Origin: Hexactinellida sp. DTS-2022 | Taxonomy: Eukaryota; Porifera; Hexactinellida | Length of the DNA: 64,000 bases | Assembly: GCA_028753945.1 (NCBI GenBank) | Contig: JAPNXP010000003.1 | Span: 992,001 to 1,056,000, forward strand | Direction: 5' to 3' | In this document: positions 46,255 to 57,661 of the stretch, in pieces | Layout: each line of letters starts with the position of its first letter | How positions within the stretch are numbered: position 1 is the first letter of the stretch | Position numbers and translations under genes: made by a program | The notes under the pieces: generated by a model | Database searches by the model: none | Seen by the model: only the letters and a program-made list of their open reading frames with translations | Told to the model about the DNA's origin: nothing

Positions 46255-47060
46255 CCTCAAGAACAATCTCTAGTATGTGGTGGCGGCAGGCTAAGTGCAA
46301 TAAATCGATACCTAGTTTTTTTCGAGAAGAACGCAGGCACCATTCTTGCATCTGTGTTTGAGCTAGTTGTATCAAAAACCATCCCTTTACTAGGTCTTTG
46401 AGATTCCATTCATTAATCGTACAGTCTACAGATGTGGCTATGCTTTGTCCAGTTCCCTCCAACAGCTTTGGCACAGATAGTAATTGCTCAGCACCAACCC
46501 CTGAAACAAGAATTGGGAGACGGTCAATATCTTCTTTTCCCAGTATGTCACATAAAATCTTTCCATCCCAATGGACTACTAAGGGAACATCAGGTTTGAA
46601 AACCTCTTTTACACCCTTTGCAATTTCGATTCTGAATTTTTTTCTGGAACGGCGGATCGATGATCGATTGCAAATTATGTCCCCAACTTCTTGCCCCTGA
46701 ATCTTTGCGGTTGCTGCAATAATAAATGTTGCATTACGATCACTAACCTTCGTCCAATCCAGGTTTGAAGCCAACCCAAGGTCCATAGTATTTCTGGGAC
46801 TCGTTAATAACTTATGTAGTTGAGAATTAAAATCATCTGTGTCATTATCGTCATTACTACTATTAGAGTCTTCCAAAATACAAGTCTGAACTTCATGCCA
46901 TCGTTTTATTTCATTTTCTCTCAGCTCTACAAGTCCTGCTTTTCTCTCTGCTGATCTCTCTTCCATCCTTGTCAGAGTCATATCGACTGGGCCCATACAT
47001 CCACGGCGCCCTTCTCTCTGTGCGAGGAGAAATTGCCTATCTTCTGCATACTTAATGAGA
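46255..47060 (-). pseudogene. Unclassified invertebrate transposon-type gene (family Y), truncated
   Basis: The minus-strand frame reads, from about 47060, a FLLAQREGRRG block and EERSAERKAG. It then runs through VPLVVHWDGKILCDILG, RLPILVSGVGAEQLLSVPKL and GIDLLHLACRHHILEIVLEAF. Between the last two, a pair of compensating frame changes hides an FDTTSSNT block (about 46375). I know this arrangement (HWDGK, then FDTT, then ACRHH) from uncharacterised repetitive proteins of aphids, Hydra and similar animals (from memory). The two Asp-containing strands suggest an RNase H-like core, but no function is established. The 3' part is replaced by G-rich sequence at 46148-46254, so it is broken. Confidence 0.6.
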
Positions 47061-49276
47061 ATTAATTGAAATTTATTGCTTGATGGATATGTATTGGTCT
47101 ATTGCTATATTGGAAAGATTTACTAGCAGTTGTAGGTAAACCATGATTTTGAATCAAATGGATTTTCTCGATGTAACTACTTGTGGGACTGTTTTTGGGC
47201 GCTCGCCGCAGCAGCCGTACCTGGTATGCTTCCTCTGATAACCAATAATTATTGCGAGAAAACCTTATCCAGGGCCTACTCTATAAAGTAGGCCATGCCT
47301 TATCCATATAATATATACACTAATTCATTGAGTCAGTTGGACTTAAAATATATATATTTTTTAAGTTGGCCTGGCTAGTTATAGTTGCCCTGTACAGTCA
47401 TTTCTTGCTTAATCCTTTGAGATTTTCTAGGATTAGTTCGGAGCCCTACTTGGAGGCCGTAGAAATATTAGTGCACTTGGGAATTTGGGAAGTGGTTCCC
47501 GGGTATTATTCATTTTTTTCTGGAACTAAATGTCATAATTTCCTATATGGTAGAGGATATGCTATCAAAAGACCCACCACATCAAATGTTACGCGAAATA
47601 TCAATCCGAAAAAAAATAAACCCAAATGTCTTATAACCGAATCACTGTACACACCAACATCCTTATAGAATGTGACCCAGTGGCGTAGCTAGGGTTTCGG
47701 GGGCCCCCATTCAAAAGTATGTGCCGGAGCCTGGCCCCACTAGTACAAATTGGAGTAGTATATTTTAAGGAGGTTCGCGGCGGTAAATTTGGTTTCGGAA
47801 ATGGCATTTCCCGCATTTTGACGAAGTAGATTTAAGGCTGGATCCGCAATCTCAAAACAATATTCATGATATGCATATAATATGTTCTTAGTGCATATTT
47901 AGGTAGGTCTATATGTTTAGAGTATTCACTGAAAGTCTCATTCAGAAATTCCAAATACTTTGGGAAATATCAACACCGGAAGTACATTCTTCTCCATATA
48001 AAACTCAAATTTAAAAAAATTCATTTTAAATTTAATGTGATAAAACATGCGAACTCTAGAAAAAAACCCTAACGAGTATTTGATGTTTTGTATAAAGGAT
48101 TATTTAGAGTATGCTAGTACATAACCGACACCTAAATAAAATACTTCAATTACATCTAAGGAATTGTTTTAAGATTTTGAATCCAAAAAATACCAAATAA
48201 TCATGAATCATTGTCTAGGTTTCACTTTGATGACTAATAATTTTATAGAATGCATTGAAATTGACTAAGAAAGAGGTGTCGGTTTAACACAAGTATATGT
48301 ATTGAATAAATTAAGCTCTATCAGCGCTTAAACTTATGTGGTTTAATTGTTACAACTGCGCACATTTTTAAGTCAGGTATAGGAATTTAATATTACGCAA
48401 TATGGAACTATAATCAATCACTCAAGCGAATATTATTCGAAATCAATTCTGATGGTGGATTTGTTATCAGTATAGTGTTGGCTTAAACTGATATAACTAT
48501 GGATAGGATCGGAAAACAATTAGTGAGATTGCGGGTCGAGCCTTAATTATATCTGCATATGGAGAACTTTGGAACATTTGCTTACCTGCCAACCGTACAG
48601 GGATTTGAACCATTTTGGATGTTCTGTACAAGCGTACAGAGATTTTTAATTAACAAATTATGAGTCAAATAATGCATAAAATTTCTAAAGTGATAATAGT
48701 AAATTTTGCCAGGCATTCTGCATTGACCACAAAAAGGCACAAATTGGATTATATATTTATTCAACCATACAGGGATTCCCTGTATAGTATATAATTCAAT
48801 GCTTTTTCTTTTTGAAAGTGCAAATTTTCAAATATAAGTGTACTTATAGTAATTCCTTAGACGAGCGAGCGCAGCAAGCGAGAAAGATTTGGGAGGTGTA
48901 TACGGATTTGGCCCATGTACAGTGGAAAAATGGAGCCCTGTACAGGGATATTACACAAATAGGTTGGCGGGTATGCCTTTTGGGGCCCCCAAGACATCGA
49001 GGGCCCTGGTTCAATGAACCGCCTATTGCTACGTTACCGAGAATGTCGCGAATTATATGTATTTTGTCTAAAATAATGTCGTCTAAATACCCACATCTGG
49101 AAGGTGGCTAGATTTTTATAAATTTGCAAGTTACCTGTAATAATATGGGATTACCTGTACAAATTTCATTAATATTTGTAGAGAATGCTTTGTAACTAAA
49201 CTCTCAGATTTTACGGATTGCAAAATCAATCAGTTCTGCTATTGTTGAAGTAAGAATTTTCCTTCAGGTTTGAGGC
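47061..49276. other. No recognised gene
   Basis: AT-rich. A CAGTGGCGTAGCTAGGGTTT motif at 47678 is a common hAT terminus, but its partner was not found. ACAGGGATTCCCTGT at about 48769 is a small palindrome. Nothing else could be supported. Confidence 0.4.
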
Positions 49277-49278
49277 TA

Positions 49279-49949
49279 CAGTACACCCTCGCTAATCCGA
49301 ACCCCGCTAATCCGAACCCCGCTAATCCGAACTTCGCTAATCCGAACCCTCGCTAATCCGAACAGGAGAAATCAAAATATTATTCAAATAAATGTGGGAA
49401 AAATGACCCATTGTCCATTTACCCATCATGTAACGCTTTGACCCACCGTGAACCCATTGTCCATTTTAAATATCTAATTTTAAATATCTAAACATTATGT
49501 AACACAATCCGACTTATAATAAATGTATGATGCTTGTCAATCAATTAATTCTGGGGGACTTTAATATCAAAGAAATACCCTATAATGTTTCTGGGTTAAT
49601 TTGATTCGTACTATTACTGGACGAACATCGAAATTCCAAATGGTTCATGGGTCATGGGTCACAGAACCGTGACCCATGACCCATCTGACCCATCGATTTA
49701 GGTGACCCATCTGACCCATGACCCATGATCCATCGACCCATGGTTCACTCTGAATGGAAGTATAAAACAGGCATGTGTTTTAAGCAGTACACTAGATGTT
49801 TAGTGCGGAATAACAAGGTTTGTACAAGTTTGGTTCGGATTATCGAGATTCTAATTTATAGATGCCCATAGAAAATGCATTACTTCACTAATCGGAACAG
49901 AATATTTTTGAATCGGAACACCTCTGTTCCGATTTGCGATGGTGGACTG
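49279..49949. mobile_element. Tigger/pogo-like MITE hosting a hAT relic
   Basis: Left end is CAGTACACCCTCGCTAATCC preceded by TA. Read inward, the right end is CAGTCCACCATCGCAAATCG, followed by TG where TA is expected. The left end carries five GCTAATCCGAAC-type tandem units (about 49290-49362). A hAT relic occupies about 49400-49752. Confidence 0.78.
49400..49752 (-). mobile_element. ATGGGTC-minisatellite hAT, second copy (one end degraded)
   Basis: Its right part is a reverse-complement match to the element at 20091-20571, ending CCATGGTTCACTCTG. It includes the GACCCATCGATTTAGGTGAC segment and a TTAAATATCTAA interior. The left terminus and target duplication are not recognisable. Confidence 0.75.
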
Positions 49950-50120
49950 TGATTACAAAGAATGTAGTGAGTTCCACAAATTTACTTGGATTGGGAAATA
50001 TTCTCATTGGCATGGAATACCTAAACTGTGCTCTACGTGTTAATTCAATGTTAAAAAATTAGGGAAGTCATGGTTACAAAAGGTTAGACAGACACGCACA
50101 ACTAAGTTTAGAAAGATTGA

Positions 50121-51205
50121 GTGGATGAATCACAAATGTTGGAAAATTCGCTCAATTACTTGTTGTACTACTGGATCAAAAATCCAAAGTGTTGGTACTG
50201 TTCTACCGCACTAACTTTTAAGCGTGGAAAAAAGATACGCGAAGCTAAAGGAAGAGGTAGACCAGAGAAAAAATTGTGTATTCATTGTCTTCCGTTCATA
50301 ATATGATCGATAACTCAAGCTTAACTTCCAAACTTACCCAGCTCTCACTACAACAAAAGGTGGAAACTATTAGTGGAGCGGACACCGGTTTATCCGCAGA
50401 TGAACGCATAACCGTTTTAAAATGTGTGTCAGAGGATCAAGGATGTGATCAACAACTTGCCGGGAAAATTTTGTTTGCTAAGTTTCGTCGCCAAAGAGTC
50501 GTATTACTGATCTAAAGGGAACTCTTGGTCCACCTAGAAAAATTGCCCTACCCCTCAAGGAACCACTATCCCTGCGAAATTGGACTTAGGCACAGATTTT
50601 GCTCGTCGATTGCAGTTTCATGCCACAGTGAGCAATCAGAAAGTATTTGCGTTAATTGACTTCCTCAATCAAGAACTTTCCACTATCGCCAATTTGCCTA
50701 GTCAAAGAGCTATACGGAAGGATAATAGAGATTACCGTAACATTTATATTGCAGTGGAATTTAACGGGGAAGAGGATTCTGAAGATGAAGAAGTTTGGGA
50801 AATGATACAGGTCAGAGAAAAGGTAAAGGTTGTCGTGCTAGTGGCATTTTTATGGTTGCTAAGGATCCTCGTTCTCATTGCAATGATTTCCTAGACTTGG
50901 AAGAATATACATTGTACCTCAAACTCGGCATAGATAGAGGACAGAAAATTCTGAAAATTCTCATCCAGCGAAGTTTGAATCTACATCCCTACACAAACTT
51001 GACGAACAAGTGTATGCCCCCTACTATGCAGCAATAACCTCAGCAAAAGATCCCGAGATTCAATATCTGCAATGTTATCCAAGCTGCAGGATATTTTTGT
51101 AAATCGAGAAATTATCCTAAGTGCAGATGTAAAGTGCATGCAACTTATTCTTGGCCTCAACAATAATGCATGCCCTTGGTGCACTATGACTTCAAAGATC
51201 ATTAA
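50121..51205 (+). pseudogene. Unclassified transposon-type gene, N-terminal and middle part (family Z)
   Basis: Short plus-strand frames (50121-50306, 50276-50515, 50580-50894, 50880-51037, 51066-51205) share a loose theme. There is an AKGRGRPEKK basic block, then a leucine-rich stretch with FARRLQFHATVSNQK, then LYLKLGIDRGQKILKI. A SADVKCMQLILGLNNNACPWC block follows. The order (Asp-containing strand, Asp-Val-Lys block, Cys pair) parallels family X at 36899. The reading is broken by several frameshifts. The C-terminal part that should follow is found next to it on the other strand. Confidence 0.5.
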
Positions 51206-52061
51206 TATACACATTCTTTTGGTTCTATGGGTTCGTTTAAGATTATTTCTTTTAATGTGACGAACTTGTTACTTTTGGCATGTAACAAAGCCAATTGATC
51301 TAAAGTCAGACGAGAAGACGAATAATCATTAATACCATGGGCATTTCCCAGCTTTTTAGAACGCCATGACTCGACTCTATGGTTTCTTCTCACAAAGACC
51401 ATATACCGCCAAACTGAGCACATTCATTCACGAAATCTGGGATATGTTGACAAATAATATGTAATATCAGTGTTGGCTGAAAACCGGAAACATCATAGAG
51501 AATAGCTAGTTTTTCAACCGCGTCTCTTACATGGAAAGACCAATTATTGTCAGGTTCTCTGCAAGCCAAAAGATCTTTGATATCTGCCCACAATGAGTGA
51601 ACTTCAGGCACATGAATGTTTATCCCTGCTCTGATCCATGGGGCCTTATCTCTTCTGGCATGTAGAGCCAAGGAAGTCACATCTATACCATTAAAGCACA
51701 AAACATCTTTTTTCTTTAAAGTGGAACAAGCTACAGGCTTGCACCGGTAGAATTTATATGTAGTTGCGACAAATGCTTCAAATTCGTCATTAGAAATATG
51801 GCTTGCAGTGGGATCAGTAACCTGTCTACACAAACCCATTCCACAGTGGAGTACAGGTATAGCTATTGATTTTATTGAGTTGGTAATATTCAAAAGAGGA
51901 GGGAATTTCTGACCTCTGAAATACTTGTTCTTTTTGATCAATTTGAATTGATCTTTTGGTAGTGTACCCGTACTAGGCTCTTCCTTCGAGAAAAGCTTAT
52001 ATCTAGGCCGCCCATTAATCGCTAAAGCGTTCAAAGTTTTTATCCAATTGTTTGAAACCAA
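51205..52061 (-). pseudogene. Family Z gene, C-terminal part, inverted
   Basis: A 223-codon minus-strand frame (52061-51390) reads RGQKFPPLLNITNSIKS, VLHCGMGLCRQV, and later HIICQHIPDFVNECAQFGG. It continues in another frame with LCEE and a lysine-rich tail ending at about 51205. A PPLL...LH block followed by an HxxxHxPDF block is what I would expect downstream of the CPWC block on the plus strand. The two halves meet tail to tail at about 51205. The right edge overlaps repeat family D. Confidence 0.5.
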
Positions 52062-52448
52062 GTGTAAACTAATGAATATATATTTTATTATGGAATAACC
52101 CTTGATCTAAACTTTACAATGCAAACTTTCAGAGTAATAGACCTTTGAAGTAAGACTTCGCACACAGACAGTCCAAAACTGACTTCAAATGACTAAAACT
52201 CTGAATTTTTATATTGAAATGTTGAAAATTTTGTTTTACATCCTAAGTATATATGCAAATATTCTAATGTATGTATAACAACGAAATTGAAACCACATTA
52301 TGGCTGTGCGAGCCTCCATACCTTTTAACCCATTTGAAAAAGTAACCCTCCATGATGTCTATCACATTTCCGGATCTTATAAATGTCGCTACAGCAAATC
52401 TATTGGTCAGATTCACCGAAATTTGAAATGTAGCAGTACTTTATAGGG
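52020..52448 (+). repeat. Repeat family D, left of the Transib element
   Basis: It matches 44990-45410 (GTTTTTATCCAATTGTTTGAA, AACTTTACAATGCAAACTTT and following). It is interrupted at 52448 and resumes at 56285 with TACTATCCAAAAACAATCGA. Confidence 0.85.
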
Positions 52449-52826
52449 CACAGTGGCACGAAATGGTCATAATCTGGAAGTAGCTATTTGGGTCAAAGAT
52501 AGCGCACTAAACTATATTATTTACCTATGGGAAATCGTATCTTTAGAATCTATTGGTATAATTAGATTTTTTCTACGACTTCAGAAGTTAAAGTTATGAC
52601 GTCATTGACACATTCTATTTTTAGCATTTTTCAAATTTACTAGAATTGGTCTCATTTGTGTCTCAAAGTTTTGCAAATTAATTACGTGTCTATTCTAATT
52701 GATCAACCATTTTTTGAAGGAAATTTTAACTAATTGTTTGGGGAAATATCACTTTATTTTTATTAATATAAATTGAAGAAAGGAATAAGGAAAATACATA
52801 CAAAAAAAGATTATTTAGTTAATTAA

Positions 52827-53510
52827 CCGTAGACTGCCGGAGTGATTTTCAGGAAAATAGCATACCCTGTAGTTCTTTGAATTTAATATTTAGAACCTAA
52901 TAATTTGAAATCCAACAAGAGCACAATAATATATCAACATTCTAGAATTTTTGAAAAAATTTACTTAAAGATTTCGACAAAAAAGTGATGTCACATACTT
53001 TCTCTTTAAATGGATATAACGCCGTTAACATGTAAGTAATCCTTTGTTTTTACTTGAATAATGACGACTAACTTATAAGTCATCAGATCTTAAAAATTGA
53101 ACAAATCCGATTCACTAAACGAAAGTTACATCTTTTTAAAAAAATCGGCAAATTTGTTTTTGATGAACCATGGATTACGAAAAATTACATATATTTGTGT
53201 TATATCTATCACAACTCCGTATTAGTCAAACCAAATATACTAAAATAGATATTATTTAGTCTAATATCTTCTTTCGGGTATTTCTACGGTGAAATTAGAA
53301 CATATAAAATTTAGAAAAGCAAGTGGCGGGCAAGTGGAGCAGTTCACTTTTCTGCTACGTCATCATAACAATTTCTGAAAATTTTGATTTTTTGAATGAA
53401 ATCGATAGAGAGTACAAAACCATGTCTAAATCCCAATTTTCATGAAATTTGAATTATTTGATCGACCTGTTTTCCTCCTGGCACAACGTGTATCAGTAGG
53501 CAGTCTACAG
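52827..53510. mobile_element. TTAA family T4, inserted at the transposase stop codon
   Basis: Inverted ends are CCGTAGACTGCC and GGCAGTCTACAG, with TTAA at 52823-52826 and 53511-53514. The TAA stop of the Transib gene (53513-53511 on the minus strand) lies inside the right TTAA, so the insertion preserved the stop. The CC-start fits piggyBac-type ends. 684 bp, non-coding. Confidence 0.87.
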
Positions 53511-55670
53511 TTAATCATCAATATTATCATCATCATTATGAATAAGGTTGTTTACTAGAATATCTTGGTTACTTTTAAGTTGCTGGCACGAGGTAGGCTT
53601 TCGAATAGGAAACTTGCGATTCATTAACAGTATGGGATCACTGTGAGAAATCATTCTAACAAATATATCCTTTAAATTTTCTTCAAATGAAAATTTGCGA
53701 GCAAGACGATCTCTGTATCTTCGTATATATTTGTTAGAAGCCTCTAGTCCTTCTTCAGATAAGTTCTCTAGTCCATGCCCATCGTTGAATGTTGAGATGA
53801 TTTCAGGTGCATGCGCTAATGGCTTGTGTAATGTAGGGGAAACATTAGCCCAAGGGAATTCACAAATAATTAACTGGTAGATCTTGCTGCAAACAAATGC
53901 TAGTTCTTCTGTATCCACTCTTTTGCTGCTATTATAGACACGTAGGATTGCTCCTAGGCATGTGTGAATTTCAATTATGTGGGACTTGAATTCAGACGGG
54001 ATCACTGTTAAAATCCAGTAGAGGAAATCTTGATAGTTGTCATCCTTTCTTATCAAACATCTTCTTACCACATTACCAGTAGTTGTAGTTCCACCTTGTG
54101 TTGAAGGGCTGTCAATGATAATATTCAAATTGTCATTAATTAAACTTGTAATGAATTTTTTAACATCTGAGACTCTCTTAGAAGTTGGTGACCACTTAAA
54201 TACACCTGCGTGCAGATGACTAATAAGAAGTAGAAACCAGCCAAAACATCGGAGATATGCGTGCAGAGGAGAGCTTGGATTGATGTCTAAGTCAGATATT
54301 GGTTTGTGTGTTATGTTGAATCTTTTGTCAGAAGACAATGAGAGAAATTGATCTTCGTTAACCTCTTGAAATAATACTTTGGCATCTGTTATCGATCGAT
54401 TAATTGGAAACCCGTCTTTCACCATATCCAGATCATGGATTTGTTTGAATGTTGCTGTGCAGAACTGGCAACATGCGCCTCCAGCTCCACTAAGAATTTT
54501 AGCCATTTTCCCATCCAATTGAGAACGCTGAATTTCAACATGACAAATTCCGCTAGTTAATACTAAACCATCTTCTACTATCTGGGTAGACTCACTATTG
54601 ATTAGTGTATCCATAAGAAATCGAATATTGTCTTCGTTTTCCTGAAGAGCTAATATCGCAACTGGTCGAATTGAGAAAGGAGAATTGGGTAGTGGGTTTT
54701 TCCAAATCAGTTTGTTTTCGATGTCGGATATGGAAATTACCTTAAACCCGAATAGAATAAAACTTTTCGTTGATATCTTGGGGTGAGTGGCTTGCTGGTA
54801 AACTCGGTGACAGCCCGAGCCGTCAAGTCCATCTGAAATTCGTATCTTCAGATTGCTGGCAATGTCAATGTCAGAAGCAGTCAATATTCTGTTCACTGTA
54901 TGAGTGAGAAGCTTGTTGTAAGATATACCAATGCCTACCTGATGGTCTCGATTAACTGGAAAGATGTCATTAGTCAAGCAGATTTGAGATCGATGGGTAG
55001 CTATTCGATTGTAACCAGGAAGCTGGACATCTGAGAGCAATAACCGTCTTAAATCGATGTATTTCTTCTTTCCAATTTCTAAAGAATCCATTAAGAATGC
55101 AGCTTTATCACAGGTCAATTTATTGCAGACTAGTCCGAAGCTTCCCTTAGCGATAATTTCTTTGCAAAACTTCGCATTAGTAAAGTCGTATTCAGCCTGT
55201 GAACATAGCATCATTAGGTAACAGGAGAGTTCCTTACTGGAAACATTTTCTTGTTCAGCAACTGTCTCAAGATGTGCTAGTAGAGAGGACAATCGGTTAC
55301 GTAGCCCTTTAGTTGATAATTCGTTCAGAGGCTTACGGGTGGGCCTACTAAAATCTTCTTCGAAAACAGAGGTAGATTGACTAGAGCAAACACTCCCAAT
55401 CACCATGTCTTCATCTGAGTATTGAGAACCAGTACTCAATCTTGGATGCTTAGCAGCAGGTAATGTATAAAACGATATCGCATTCCAAGTAGATATGTCG
55501 GCTCGCTTCAAGTATTCTCTTCTATCTTCTCTGAGACTCGAAAATTTTCTCCGAACTGTATCATGCGCAGTGTCTTCCAAACTATTCAGGACAATAAACT
55601 CGGACGCAAATGAGGTTATAGGTTTGTCCTTTCGAGCAGTGAAGAATATGTATGCATCTTCGTTATTCAT
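53511..55670 (-). CDS. Transib/RAG1-superfamily transposase, intact
   Basis: 719 codons, single exon, from ATG at 55670 to TAA at 53511. It is a DDE transposase that would cut at CACAGTG ends. The candidate triad is D280 (SDGLDGSG), D386 (QLDGKM) and E643 (GLEASNKYIRRYRD). These spacings (106 and 257) nearly equal D600, D708 and E962 of vertebrate RAG1. The zinc site also has its counterparts: C401 and C404 (CQFC), and H615 and H620 (HKPLAHAPEII), with the same HxxxxH spacing as RAG1 H937/H942. The NPLPNS...RPVAIL segment (325-340), a GGTTTTGNVVRR block (526-537) as in Transib, and the SEEGLEASNK block support the superfamily. Whether it groups with canonical Transib or RAG1-like elements needs a tree. 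Residues 1-270 show no RING or other known domain. No RAG2-like gene lies nearby. Confidence 0.9.
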   Translation of the reverse strand: MNNEDAYIFFTARKDKPITSFASEFIVLNSLEDTAHDTVRRKFSSLREDRREYLKRADISTWNAISFYTLPAAKHPRLSTGSQYSDEDMVIGSVCSSQSTSVFEEDFSRPTRKPLNELSTKGLRNRLSSLLAHLETVAEQENVSSKELSCYLMMLCSQAEYDFTNAKFCKEIIAKGSFGLVCNKLTCDKAAFLMDSLEIGKKKYIDLRRLLLSDVQLPGYNRIATHRSQICLTNDIFPVNRDHQVGIGISYNKLLTHTVNRILTASDIDIASNLKIRISDGLDGSGCHRVYQQATHPKISTKSFILFGFKVISISDIENKLIWKNPLPNSPFSIRPVAILALQENEDNIRFLMDTLINSESTQIVEDGLVLTSGICHVEIQRSQLDGKMAKILSGAGGACCQFCTATFKQIHDLDMVKDGFPINRSITDAKVLFQEVNEDQFLSLSSDKRFNITHKPISDLDINPSSPLHAYLRCFGWFLLLISHLHAGVFKWSPTSKRVSDVKKFITSLINDNLNIIIDSPSTQGGTTTTGNVVRRCLIRKDDNYQDFLYWILTVIPSEFKSHIIEIHTCLGAILRVYNSSKRVDTEELAFVCSKIYQLIICEFPWANVSPTLHKPLAHAPEIISTFNDGHGLENLSEEGLEASNKYIRRYRDRLARKFSFEENLKDIFVRMISHSDPILLMNRKFPIRKPTSCQQLKSNQDILVNNLIHNDDDNIDD

Positions 55671-56279
55671 AATAGTGCTAATATTATTAAAAAATTATTA
55701 TGATTTTGTGAGAAATTTCGAAAAATATAAACGAAGTGAGATTTTTGAATCGAAAAAAATAATATCGTTGACACTTCCTGACACCGTAGTTTAAAGTGTA
55801 TTTTGTTGAGCAGAAAATAAGGTAAAATAAAAATGTAAAAGAAAGTTCCGCAAGTGAAGGCAAAATAAGTACTATGACTTTTTGTAAAGCGGTCTATCAT
55901 TTTATACCAGTTGTACAAACAAGCATGTTTAAAATTAGAATAATAAATTCCATTTCATCTTAGGCGTAACGAATGATGTAATATATTATTCAGCAACAAA
56001 AGAGCTTTCGATTGATATACTATATATAGCAGATATTTGAAGTAAAGAATCTAAATTATTTAAAATTACATCATGGCTAAGACTTTAAACCATAGATACT
56101 ATTTTTGGAATGTCAATTATGACCTCATTTCAAAACGTGTGAGCTCAATGGAAACGTTATTTTGGAAATTCCAATTGCTTCCCTAGGTTTGTGAGGGTGC
56201 TGAATTCCAATATAACAACCTTCTAAAGCTATCCAAGGTTATGATTTTGTATCCTATTTCCACATATCGTGCCACTGTG

Positions 56280-56572
56280 CAGGGTACTATCCAAAAACAA
56301 TCGAATCTCTATTTATCTGACCAGCATTGTGGCGCAGTTATTTAAAATTGCCCCCGAAATTCGCTATAGTATATGCACTATTCATAAGTATATTCGAATC
56401 AATTATTTACTAGATCAATACTAAATAATGATTATAACTCTACTCCCTATGGTTTCAGATGAGCATCCAATTTATCAATCCCACTCTAGATTAATTTTAT
56501 ATTTATTTATTTCCATATTTACTTTTCGGACTTATTTGGCCTGTTTTGGGTAGAAATCCTATTCACCTTTCG
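56280..56572 (+). repeat. Repeat family D, right of the Transib element
   Basis: It continues the D copy broken at 52448 (CAAAAACAATCGAATCTC, CTGACCAGCATTGTG) to about 56400, then unassigned sequence up to the T1 copy. Confidence 0.75.
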
Positions 56573-56576
56573 TTAA

Positions 56577-57291
56577 GGTTAATTACCCCACGTGAATGAA
56601 AGTTCTTGTATTAATCTGTAATTGTGAGAAATAGATTCTTATACGATACAAAGCAATAAACCAAAAAGAAAATGTCTCTATCGATTATACTTTTTATTTT
56701 TTGTCGGTTTCAAGATTTGGCTAATACAAATCTCCCATAGGGCGATTTCCAAAAGTGGTGGTCGATATAATGCGCTATTTTGGGAATGCGGCCAACAATA
56801 TTTGTTATCAAAATCAATATTTAAAGATTATTAGCGTACGGAGTTGGTAGTCGGTTAACATTTTTGAATTATGACTCCGAATGTATTTTTTAAACATTTT
56901 ATCAAATATCGCTAAAAACATGACCTTTTTAATCAATTTTTGAGTTCAAAAGGCCGAAATTTTTATTATTAAGTTCAAATCAAAATTCTAAACCGCCCAC
57001 CAACCGTCCATAACGATGATTTATGTGATATATCGCATAGAATATGTCTTTAGCTAATAAAGATCTTACAAACCACACACTTATCAGTTTGAGTCTCAAG
57101 AAATCTCCCTATGGGACTTTCGCATTACCATAAAACTGCACGCCCCATAAATCAAATTTATAAAATATAATTTGATTTCGTTTTCAGTTTCTATATAGCA
57201 ATAGTGTCTTCTATTATATATGTGAAATCAAACAACTAACTTCAAAACGAAATTTATCCATTTTTTTACATGAATCTGCCGTAATATAACC
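56577..57291 (+). mobile_element. TTAA family T1, copy D
   Basis: Same orientation as copy A, 715 bp, flanked by TTAA (56573-56576) and TTGA (57292-57295). The stretch from CACGTGAATGAAAGTTCTTG is almost identical to copy A. Confidence 0.87.
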
Positions 57292-57661
57292 TTGAACTAG
57301 AGAAAATTCTCTATCAAATGCACTTGGTTGCTAAGTAACTGAACGTGACTAAAATCATTCCCATCCGATCTAAAGTGTCAGCCTACAAAAACCCCTTTCA
57401 ATTTTAGGTAAATTTAAATTAATGAAAACCATGTTGTTGACTTAAAATTAAAATATGCAGCAAAACCTCCCAAACAGAGTATTTTATAAGGATTAAAAAA
57501 AGTTTTTTTATTGTTTTAGTGGAATAAAAAAATGGATTTTCGGTAGAAATGGAATCTTGAAATGGATATCAGACGATACAAACTCACTATTCAAGGGAGT
57601 AAAAAAATGAAAATAGGAATAAAAAAATGGGCCAGGAATAAAAAAATGGGCTTATAATATA

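Larger units (their letters stand above)
52449..56279 (-). mobile_element. Transib transposon with CACAGTG termini and intact transposase
   Basis: Both ends read inward CACAGTGGCACGA and start with the RSS-type heptamer CACAGTG. The flanks are 5-bp TAGGG (52444-52448) and CAGGG (56280-56284), one mismatch, as expected for the 5-bp duplications of Transib. The family D copy near 45405 supplies the empty target. It is 3831 bp including a nested T4 element (52827-53510), so about 3.1 kb originally. It encodes one uninterrupted transposase. Confidence 0.9.

Noticed and set aside
52449..56279. 12/23 recombination signal arrangement at the Transib ends
   Set aside because: The heptamer CACAGTG is clear. 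An ACAAAATCA stretch lies 22 bp inside the right end, but the left end has no nonamer-like sequence, and A-runs are common here, so I claim only the heptamer.
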